From Candidatus Zixiibacteriota bacterium (lineage in GTDB: Bacteria; Zixibacteria; MSB-5A5; GN15; PGXB01), in assembly GCA_026397495.1 (NCBI GenBank), contig JAPLUS010000383.1, positions 1 through 5,246 of the forward strand: 5,246 bases of DNA, given 5' to 3'. Below, in pieces: positions 1-5,246 of this stretch. Made by a program: the position numbers and the translations under genes. Position 1 is the stretch's first letter. Each line of letters opens with the position of its first letter. The notes under the pieces are model-generated. The model was not told where the DNA came from and did no database searches. It was given only the letters and a program-made list of their open reading frames with translations.

Positions 1-3000
1 TGGCCGACGGAGGGAAAAGAATCAAGACTGGCCAAACCGGCTCAAAATCCATTTTCTATAACTTCGGACTGGTACAAGATTAGTATAGTCAATGAAGGTT
101 TCACAAAGATTACGGGCCATGATTTAAGTCTGGGAAATGTCCTCAGTGATTCCATACATCTCTTTTATGGGGGGGGCCAGCCCTTACCGATACCAAATAA
201 CCAACCACAACCATCCTTTCATGAAATACCGATTAAGGTTTTTGATGGTGGCGATGGACACTTTGATTATTCCGACTATCTCATTTTCTTTGCTGAGTCG
301 GCCGAGCGCTGGCGGTATCCCGCCGATTCAGCACCTGTTTTTTTGGAAAACCCATATACCAGTACCAATTGCTATTGGCTGGCAGTTTCCGGTCCATTTC
401 CCCAAGCCGGAATGCGAATGGATAGTATTGATTGCTCCCCGGTTGGAACCGCTGGCACCGTGATAACTCAAACCCGCTTTAATTCCCGACAAGAATCAAA
501 TAAGTTCTTGAGGTATGATAATCAAGGGGATATATCCGACTACTTCCATTGGTACTGGACGGATCAAAAGAATTTTTCTTTCTATGCTTCATTACCTCAG
601 GCTATAGCATCGGAGTCTTCACTAGTGCGGATACATACCACGGGTGTAATTTCGGCCTTAAAGGTTAATGAATCCCTCGCAACATCATCGCCTAATGGTT
701 CCGAGGATTATTATTTTTCCTCAGATGATTTATCGGCTTCTACCAATAAACTGGAATTATCCATGAATGGCATTTTGGATTTCTGCGAAATCGATTATCC
801 GGGTTCCTTAATTCCCTCCGGAGATATTCTTGATTTTACCATCAAGACAGGAACGTTAAGGGGAGAGATTGTCGTTAGGAATCAATTCAGTAATTCCCCA
901 TATATTTTTGAATTATCCAACCCTGACCGGCCAATTTTGGTTACTGGAGCCGCCCTTTCCCCTGATTCGATAATTTTTCAAAAGGAGTTTAGCGCCGGCC
1001 GCCGCCGTTTCTATCTTTGTACTCCCGCCAGGATAAACATATCGGCAAGTATTGAAAAGGTGACTATCCGGGACTTAATGGAGAATCCACCTCAGGCCGA
1101 TATGTTTATTATTGCCCCCGAAGAGCTTATTCCAAGTTTAAATGGGTATCGCAATTATAGAGCCAATAAATCCGGGATCAATATTTCTCTGATTTCATTG
1201 GAGGATATAATAAATCAATTTTCCTATGGTTTATACGATCCGACCGCGATTCGGAATTTTCTCAAATACGCCTATGAACATGACTCCCTTTCGCCCCCAT
1301 CAACGGTACTGCTTGTAGGTGATGGCAATTATGATTTTAAGAATTATCTAAAAACCGGAGCCAAAAATCTGATTCCGCCCTATATACATGCTAAGGATTT
1401 TAGCGCCTCTGATGATAACTATGTCTATTTTGGGAACTATGGTCTGTTGGATGGTGACACCTCTTTCCCCGGAGACCGCGGTTATGATATGATGATTGCC
1501 CGCTGGCCGATACGTAATCTGTCAGAACTCAATAGTATGATAAATAAAATAGAGTTATATGATTCTTCGACCGATTTCGGTTCTTGGCGGACAACCGTAA
1601 CTCTGGTAGCCGACGATGAATTCGGCACTGTCGATGATGAATCTGAGCATACCGTAGCTACGGAGATACTGCAGAAGTTCCATCTGCCGTCGGTTTTTCG
1701 TCGCAATAAAATATATCTATGGGATTACCCTACTGGTTCAGGCGATACGAAACCGGCTGTCAATGCGGCGATTGTTCGAAGTATTAATGAGGGGACTTTA
1801 TTGATTAATTATACCGGGCATGGCAATCCCAGGACCTGGGCTCATGAATATGTCTTTAACCGCGATACCGATATACCACAGTTACATAATGCCGATAAAT
1901 TGACCTTTGTCTTTGTCGCTTCCTGCTCCATTGGCTTCTTTGATGATCCCTCCGAAGAGGGAATGGCTGAGGAATTGATAAGACTTCGCGACGGCGGCGC
2001 TATCGCTACGGTAGCAGCCACCCGTTTGGTTTACCCCGGTCAAAATGCGGCGCTGAATCAAAAAATATTTGATATGCTATTTGACAAGGAAAGTTTATCG
2101 ATTTGTCAGGCAGTTTATATCAGTAAAGTCCTGAGACAGTATGGAGACCCTAATCCCCCCTATCTCCTACCAAATGACCGGAAATATATATTTTTTGGAG
2201 ACCCGCTTCTTAAGCTCGGTGTCCCGCATTATGGGGTAAAATTTACGAATTATCCGGATACCCTTCTGGCGCTGGCCCGGCATAATGTCGCAGGAGAAAT
2301 AATTGATATAGCTGATAGCTCGCATATTGATCTTGATGGCAATCTTGATATATCTATTTATGATTCTGAAATACCCAGGTGGCATGTTGTTGTCGAAAAT
2401 GACGATACGGTCAGGTATTCTTTGACCGGGCCAATGATTTATCGCGGGAGAGCCTTCATCAGTCATGGCAATTTTGAATTCTCTTTTGTTGCTCCGCTTG
2501 ATATTGGTCTTGGCGGCAAGGGGGCAAAAATCTCCGGCTATGCGATAGTTTCCAATGCCGATGCCTTCGGCATTGCCGATTCTATTCCGGTGGCAACAAT
2601 TATCGATACCTCAAACCATGACTCTACCGGTCCTTCTATTGTATATATCTTCGGTGATCGGCAGAATTTTATTTCCGGGGATAAAATAGCGGCCGGTGAG
2701 GAATTGAAATTGACACTCTCTGATTCGTCGGGCATAAATCTCACGGGCGGTTCCGGCCATGTCATCACTCTGGTAATCGATAATCGAATAGAGAATATCA
2801 TAAATCTAACAGGGCTCTTTCAATATGGCGCCGGAAGTTATACAACTGGTCAAATGACCTATGAGACAGGGCAATTGACGACCGGTTCCCATATATTTAA
2901 GATAAAAGCTTGGGATAATGCCAATAATTCATCAGTGGCGGAATTTAGGGCTCAGGTTGTCGAATCGGGACGGCTAATGATAACCGACCTTCTAAATTAT

Positions 3001-3276
3001 CCGAATCCAATGCGCGATAGAACCGTTTTTTCTTTTGCCTTGACATCCCCGGCTCGGAAGGTTAGCCTGGAAATATTCACCCTGTCAGGGAAAAGAATAA
3101 AATATTTTGAAAAGTACTCGGTCCCGGCCGATTTTAATGAATTCTATTCTTGGTATGGTCGGGATGCTGAAGGCGATAGGGTGGCGACCGGGGTTTATAT
3201 CTATAAAGTAACTGCCCAATCGGAGCCATTCGATGAGATAATAGAATCCTATGGAAAAGTTGTTGTCATTAATTGA
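1..3276 (+). CDS. porU: Type IX secretion system sortase PorU-like, peptidase family C25 (5' partial)
   Basis: Probable cell-surface cysteine peptidase/transpeptidase of the gingipain family that, in T9SS, removes the C-terminal signal of exported cargo and attaches the cargo to the surface. The frame is open from base 1 with no stop, so the true start and signal peptide lie upstream; 1091 codons are visible (P. gingivalis PorU is about 1150 residues). Seen in window-codon numbering: the propeptide-like motif TSDWYKISIVNEGFTKIT near codons 22-39; a PorU-like EIPIKVFDGGDGHFDYSDY stretch; the C25 peptidase domain at about 366-742, with LLVGDGNYDF, the catalytic NYTGHGN (His607), the catalytic ASCSIGFFDDP (Cys642), and the closing FFGDPLLKLGVP. 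Next come Ig-like beta regions with DSSGINLTGGSGH and KAWDNANNSS, both typical of PorU. From about 999 there is a FlgD-Ig/T9SS C-terminal domain (NYPNPM ... GRDAEGDRVATGVYIYKV). A PorV-type gene follows after 19 bases, matching the porU-porV order of Bacteroidota. Family assignment is strong; true sortase activity rather than plain proteolysis is inferred. Confidence 0.9.
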   Translation, partial: WPTEGKESRLAKPAQNPFSITSDWYKISIVNEGFTKITGHDLSLGNVLSDSIHLFYGGGQPLPIPNNQPQPSFHEIPIKVFDGGDGHFDYSDYLIFFAESAERWRYPADSAPVFLENPYTSTNCYWLAVSGPFPQAGMRMDSIDCSPVGTAGTVITQTRFNSRQESNKFLRYDNQGDISDYFHWYWTDQKNFSFYASLPQAIASESSLVRIHTTGVISALKVNESLATSSPNGSEDYYFSSDDLSASTNKLELSMNGILDFCEIDYPGSLIPSGDILDFTIKTGTLRGEIVVRNQFSNSPYIFELSNPDRPILVTGAALSPDSIIFQKEFSAGRRRFYLCTPARINISASIEKVTIRDLMENPPQADMFIIAPEELIPSLNGYRNYRANKSGINISLISLEDIINQFSYGLYDPTAIRNFLKYAYEHDSLSPPSTVLLVGDGNYDFKNYLKTGAKNLIPPYIHAKDFSASDDNYVYFGNYGLLDGDTSFPGDRGYDMMIARWPIRNLSELNSMINKIELYDSSTDFGSWRTTVTLVADDEFGTVDDESEHTVATEILQKFHLPSVFRRNKIYLWDYPTGSGDTKPAVNAAIVRSINEGTLLINYTGHGNPRTWAHEYVFNRDTDIPQLHNADKLTFVFVASCSIGFFDDPSEEGMAEELIRLRDGGAIATVAATRLVYPGQNAALNQKIFDMLFDKESLSICQAVYISKVLRQYGDPNPPYLLPNDRKYIFFGDPLLKLGVPHYGVKFTNYPDTLLALARHNVAGEIIDIADSSHIDLDGNLDISIYDSEIPRWHVVVENDDTVRYSLTGPMIYRGRAFISHGNFEFSFVAPLDIGLGGKGAKISGYAIVSNADAFGIADSIPVATIIDTSNHDSTGPSIVYIFGDRQNFISGDKIAAGEELKLTLSDSSGINLTGGSGHVITLVIDNRIENIINLTGLFQYGAGSYTTGQMTYETGQLTTGSHIFKIKAWDNANNSSVAEFRAQVVESGRLMITDLLNYPNPMRDRTVFSFALTSPARKVSLEIFTLSGKRIKYFEKYSVPADFNEFYSWYGRDAEGDRVATGVYIYKVTAQSEPFDEIIESYGKVVVIN
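169..176 (+). repeat. Homopolymeric G8 tract inside porU
   Basis: Eight consecutive G bases are read as GGG GGG GG(C), giving Gly-Gly-Gly after FY. The PorU-like sequence is in the same frame on both sides (IHLFY before, QPLPIP after), so the tract is in frame as sequenced. Such tracts are prone to slippage. Confidence 0.8.
1801..1950 (+). other. C25 peptidase catalytic His/Cys segment
   Basis: This part of the PorU-like gene carries the two catalytic residues of the gingipain fold. The His is in NYTGHGN (codon at 1819-1821) and the Cys is in FVASCSIGFFDDP (codon at 1924-1926). The spacing is 35 residues, close to the 33 residues between the His and Cys of RgpB. Both residues are intact, so there is no sign of a degenerate enzyme. 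Confidence 0.85.
2980..3273 (+). other. C-terminal FlgD-Ig-like / T9SS sorting-type domain
   Basis: The last ~98 residues of the PorU-like protein start with ITDLLNYPNPM, followed by alternating beta strands (VSLEIFTLSGKRI), the FlgD-Ig signature WYGRDAEGDRVATGVYIYKV and a final strand, GKVVVIN. The same layout is found in T9SS C-terminal signal domains and in FlgD-like Ig domains of many FCB candidate phyla. P. gingivalis PorU also keeps its own C-terminal domain, so its presence here fits. The two domain families cannot be told apart confidently by eye. Confidence 0.75.
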
Positions 3277-3284
3277 TATATGGT

Positions 3285-3289
3285 GGAGG
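3285..3289 (+). promoter_or_regulatory. Ribosome binding site of the PorV-type gene
   Basis: GGAGG lies six bases before the ATG at 3296. It decides the start: the alternative ATG at 3251 lies inside the end of porU, would overlap it by 26 bases, and would put 15 extra residues (MEKLLSLIDIWWRYL) ahead of a clean signal peptide. The spacer from the porU stop (3274-3276) to this ATG is 19 bases with no terminator or promoter evident, which supports one transcript and possible translational coupling. Confidence 0.8.
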
Positions 3290-3295
3290 TATTTG

Positions 3296-3364
3296 ATGCG
3301 GAAACTAATCCTTTTCTTCATAATTGCCCTTATGGTTTTGGCCGGTGCTGGTAAGGCACCTGCC
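3296..3364 (+). other. Signal peptide of the PorV-type protein
   Basis: The sequence MRKLILFFIIALMVLAGAG has a basic n-region and a hydrophobic core and ends in APA at residues 21-23, a good signal peptidase I site. There is no lipobox cysteine. Export to the periplasm and insertion into the outer membrane are expected for this family. Confidence 0.8.
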
Positions 3365-4936
3365 AGTACTTCAAGCGCCGCGGTTCTATTCCTTAGGATA
3401 GCTGCCGGCGCAAGAGCCGCCGGAATGGGCGAAGCTTTCGTGGCTATTGCCGACGATGCCACCGCCACCCATTGGAATCCGGCCGGTCTTGGAAATTATC
3501 CGCTGTCAAGCAAGTGGTTTGATGTCGACGTCCCTGATCAATATCAACCCCTAGGCAAAATTGCCCTTTATAAGAATGATGGTTCTGACATCGATTATAA
3601 TCGATATGATATCTGGGCTTTATCGCCCCGCGGATTGATCCGGTGCAGTAAAGGGAAATGGAGGCAGGGAGATATTATTCAGACCACTCCGGATCAAACA
3701 GCAGAATCGATTTTGAGGCAGTATACCGGTTTGGTCGGTGATGCCGCCGATAAAAAACTCCCGCTCCTGATGGAAAATATCGGCCGCATCAATAATGCCT
3801 ATCCGCGTGAAAGAATTGATTCCCTGAAAAATGTCGTGATGGAAACGCTTTCCGCAAAATATACCGGCCAGAGCGATTTGGAGAATCTTTTTATAGCCTT
3901 GGACAAAGCCTATAATCAGTGCCGGGTTGATTGGGAAATGTTCAATAAGGCTGCGGAGCTTTCAAGAAATGCACTCCGCGATTCAGTTATCGATGAATTG
4001 GAAGCGGACAAGATTCTTTTTGCCGTTGAAAAATCGAGACGTCGTGTTCTTGCCCCTCAGATGGTTATTCCGTATGACATCAATTTTAATGGCCGGCTTC
4101 ATGATATAGCGGCTGATGATGATTACTTATGGGTGGCCGCCGAAACAGGGCTCTATCGCTATTCGGGGAAGAACTGGCAGAGGCTTCCGGTCGCAGAGAA
4201 GGGAATAGCGGTTGACAATATTAGAATGATTAAACTGGCGGCCAAGAGGGCCTATCTTGGAACTGACACCGGACTTTTCGTCTACGATCAGGGAGCTTTT
4301 AAGTATTATGGAATGGCCGCGGGGCTTCCCGAGCAGGCAGTCCAGGCAATTACGGTTTCGGGAGAGAATAATATCTGGGCCATAATTGGTACTGACCTGT
4401 ATCATTTTGACGGTTCCTCATGGAGAAATTACTTTTTCTACAATGATGTTCTTGGTGAGACCGATTCTTCAATCTATGAGAGTATGAAAATTTATGGAAC
4501 GGCTGATGAACGTGAGCAGTACCTTACCAAACTTAAGGCTTTAAATCCAAGCCGCCCCGATTCGATAGGGCCGGTGAAGAAGTCTTCTTCCGAAGTGACG
4601 CCTCTCGGGACTACTGCGCTGGGAAGGGAAATTAAAATTCCCTACATGGCCAGGATGAAATATGATGTTACGGATATTGGTCTCGACAGCCATGGCGGCC
4701 TGTGGATTGGAACGCAGTATGGTCTTTTGCGGTTCAATGGCCGGGAATGGAATCGTCTTGGTTACAAAGAGTATACGTCAACAAATGATATCTCCATCTA
4801 TGAATTGGCGCTTACAATGAGGAGAGTTTGGGGCGAAAAAATACCACTGATATTGAAGAACAAGCCAATAATGCCTGGTTTGTTGCCGGCGATAAAATTG
4901 CTATTAAGGCCGGCGCCAGAGGCGATATCGCTTTGA
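3296..4936 (+). CDS. porV: PorV/PorQ-family outer-membrane protein with inserted beta-propeller, N-terminal part (frame broken near 4840)
   Basis: The 546 residues read in this frame start with a signal peptide (MRKLILFFIIALMV..., probable cleavage after APA, residue 23). Then comes the PorV/PorQ (UPF0164-like) N-terminal motif ARAAGMGEAFVAIADDAT...HWNPAGL (residues 39-65). In ordinary PorV proteins the first barrel strands follow directly. Here about 430-450 residues intervene: propeller blades at about 105-124, 266-298, 306-339, 346-380 and 456-493, a helical segment at about 126-262, and LysM-like segments around 390-450 and after 493. The barrel sequence resumes in the -1 frame, so this reading ends at 4936 in about 30 residues that look like shadow sequence. 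PorV in T9SS binds the C-terminal signal of cargo and delivers it to PorU, encoded just upstream. The family is well supported by both ends. Whether the product is full-length depends on the frame break, and a propeller-only secreted fragment would lack the barrel. Confidence 0.8.
   Translation: MRKLILFFIIALMVLAGAGKAPASTSSAAVLFLRIAAGARAAGMGEAFVAIADDATATHWNPAGLGNYPLSSKWFDVDVPDQYQPLGKIALYKNDGSDIDYNRYDIWALSPRGLIRCSKGKWRQGDIIQTTPDQTAESILRQYTGLVGDAADKKLPLLMENIGRINNAYPRERIDSLKNVVMETLSAKYTGQSDLENLFIALDKAYNQCRVDWEMFNKAAELSRNALRDSVIDELEADKILFAVEKSRRRVLAPQMVIPYDINFNGRLHDIAADDDYLWVAAETGLYRYSGKNWQRLPVAEKGIAVDNIRMIKLAAKRAYLGTDTGLFVYDQGAFKYYGMAAGLPEQAVQAITVSGENNIWAIIGTDLYHFDGSSWRNYFFYNDVLGETDSSIYESMKIYGTADEREQYLTKLKALNPSRPDSIGPVKKSSSEVTPLGTTALGREIKIPYMARMKYDVTDIGLDSHGGLWIGTQYGLLRFNGREWNRLGYKEYTSTNDISIYELALTMRRVWGEKIPLILKNKPIMPGLLPAIKLLLRPAPEAISL
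3608..4774 (+). repeat. Five beta-propeller blades (two-component-regulator-propeller type) encoded in the PorV insertion
   Basis: Diverged protein-level repeats share the pattern (L/I)W(V/I)xxxxGLxxxxGxxW. They are IWALSPRGLIRCSKGKW (3611-3661), LWVAAETGLYRYSGKNW (from about 4127), AYLGTDTGLFVYDQGAF (from about 4250), IWAIIGTDLYHFDGSSW (from about 4373) and LWIGTQYGLLRFNGREW (from about 4700). Blades 2-4 are contiguous, at about 40-residue periods. Blade 1 is separated from blade 2 by about 140 helical residues, and blade 4 from blade 5 by about 75 residues. The pattern matches ligand or sensor propellers such as those in periplasmic sensor domains. The role here is unknown. Confidence 0.75.
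4463..4645 (+). other. LysM-like segment between propeller blades 4 and 5
   Basis: The pattern SIYESMKIYG (first helix), KLKALNPSRPDSIGP, then LGREIKIPY resembles the LysM layout (SxYxIA..YG, N.., GxxLxIP), with an extended low-complexity loop before the last strand. LysM modules bind peptidoglycan or related glycans. The match is by eye and weak, so this could be just a helical linker. Confidence 0.35.
4787..4905 (+). other. LysM-like segment spanning the frame break
   Basis: DISIYELALTMRRVWGEK in the upstream frame and NTTDIEEQANNAWFVAGDKIAI in the downstream frame join into one LysM-like unit (SIYELA..., DIEEQANN, V.AGDKIAI). It parallels the segment between blades 4 and 5. That the unit makes sense only when the frames are joined near 4840 supports the placement of the frame break. 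The domain name itself is tentative. Confidence 0.35.
4836..4841 (+). other. A6 run, probable site of the -1 frame break
   Basis: The upstream frame reads GGC GAA AAA ATA here. With one extra A it would read GGC GAA AAA AAT ACC ACT GAT ATT, joining ...RRVWGEK to NTTDIEEQANN and restoring a single protein. The break must lie between 4804 (after a stop in the downstream frame) and about 4870 (where that frame is clearly genuine). The run is the only homopolymer of this length in that interval. It is not a canonical X XXY YYZ slippery heptamer in the upstream frame. Confidence 0.65.
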
Positions 4937-5246
4937 TGCATGTTAACTGGTTGCCGGAGCTGGTTAATGACATCTATTATGAATTTGCCTCGTATGTCCG
5001 CAATGTCGAGGGAGTGGGTACCCTTGGCGGCAATATTACCTTCCTTTCCTATGGCAAGATAAATAGAACCGGCCAAAGCGGCGAAGATTTAGGCGAATTC
5101 TCGGCCTTTGATATGGCGCTTACTCTTTCCTACGGGAGCGCTCTAACGTCATCAATGAGCGGCGGTCTTTCAATTAAACTGATTTATTCCCATCTGTCTT
5201 CCATAGGGACGGCCAAAGAAAAAGGGAATGGAACATCCACGGGATT
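4840..5246 (+). CDS. porV: PorV/PorQ-family protein, barrel part in the -1 frame (continuation of the preceding gene, 3' partial)
   Basis: This frame carries the outer-membrane barrel part of the protein that starts at 3296. Visible motifs are NNAWFVAGDKIAIKAG, then VNWLPELVNDIYYEFA, TLGGNITFLSYG, GEFSAFDMALTLSYG and LSIKLIYSHLSS, which is the usual order of PorV-family barrel strands. The frame has a stop at 4801-4803 and is open from there to the window edge, with no good start or ribosome site near the join. An ATG at 4936 overlaps the stop of the other frame (TGATG) and would tempt a gene finder, but it falls inside conserved sequence, just before VNWLPEL. It is best read as one gene with a one-base loss, unless recoding is shown. 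Confidence 0.75.

Noticed and set aside
137..463. A 108-residue plus-strand frame at the left end
   Set aside because: It overlaps the porU frame, which shows conserved PorU motifs over the same bases. Its own protein has no recognisable pattern.
2554..2574. Inverted repeat ATGCC-TTC-GGCAT as a terminator
   Set aside because: It is short, has no T-run after it and sits in the middle of the porU coding region.
3251..3295. Upstream ATG at 3251 as the start of the PorV-type gene
   Set aside because: It lies inside the end of porU with no good ribosome site and would put 15 residues before a clean signal peptide. The ATG at 3296 has GGAGG at ideal spacing.
4934..4938. TGATG stop/start overlap as a translationally coupled second gene starting at 4936
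   Set aside because: The downstream frame already encodes matching family sequence before 4936 (NNAWFVAGDKIAIKAG), so an internal start there would cut into the protein. A frame break upstream explains it better.
4798..5076. Minus-strand open frames (also at 1482-1706, 2167-2466, 2538-2801, 3085-3468 and 4127-4405)
   Set aside because: All lie opposite well-supported plus-strand coding sequence and show no recognisable domain or ribosome site.

Overview
The window carries two adjacent plus-strand genes, both read as type IX secretion (T9SS) components. They occur in the order known from Bacteroidota: a PorU-type C25 (gingipain-family) sortase/peptidase, followed 19 bases later by a PorV-type outer-membrane protein. 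Nothing on the minus strand looks real. Base composition is moderate (roughly mid-40s % GC by eye). The PorU protein ends in a FlgD-Ig-like/T9SS C-terminal domain, and the PorV protein carries a large beta-propeller insertion. These traits suggest an uncultured lineage of the FCB superphylum (for example Zixibacteria- or Marinimicrobia-like bacteria) rather than a classical Bacteroidota species. That placement is inference from protein style, not a search result.

Bases 1-3276 are one continuous reading frame, open from the first base of the window, so the start and signal peptide of PorU lie upstream. The 1091 visible codons cover an N-terminal WYKI-type propeptide-like region, the C25 peptidase domain with the His (codon 607) and Cys (codon 642) dyad, a beta-rich Ig-like region and the C-terminal sorting-type domain. 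A TTG-initiated start at 343 would be an artefact.

Bases 3277-3295 are a short spacer with a good GGAGG ribosome binding site and no terminator, so the genes are probably co-transcribed. From 3296 the second protein begins with a signal peptide and the PorV/PorQ-family N-terminal motif (ARAAGMGEA...WNPAGL). It then departs into about 430-450 residues of beta-propeller blades (five recognisable) interleaved with helical segments, two or three of which look LysM-like. Only after that does the PorV barrel sequence resume (VNWLPELVNDIYYEFA).

The resumption is in a different frame. Codons before about 4840 are in one phase and codons after it are shifted by -1, with an A6 run at 4836-4841 as the likely break point. 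Either the source DNA has lost one A (real inactivation or sequence error) or an unusual recoding or slippage event is needed. The gene runs off the right edge of the window.

Functionally, known T9SS biology has PorV shuttle cargo with C-terminal signal domains from the translocon to PorU, which removes the signal and attaches the cargo to the cell surface. The pair here plausibly forms such an attachment unit, with a propeller-decorated shuttle as its unusual element.
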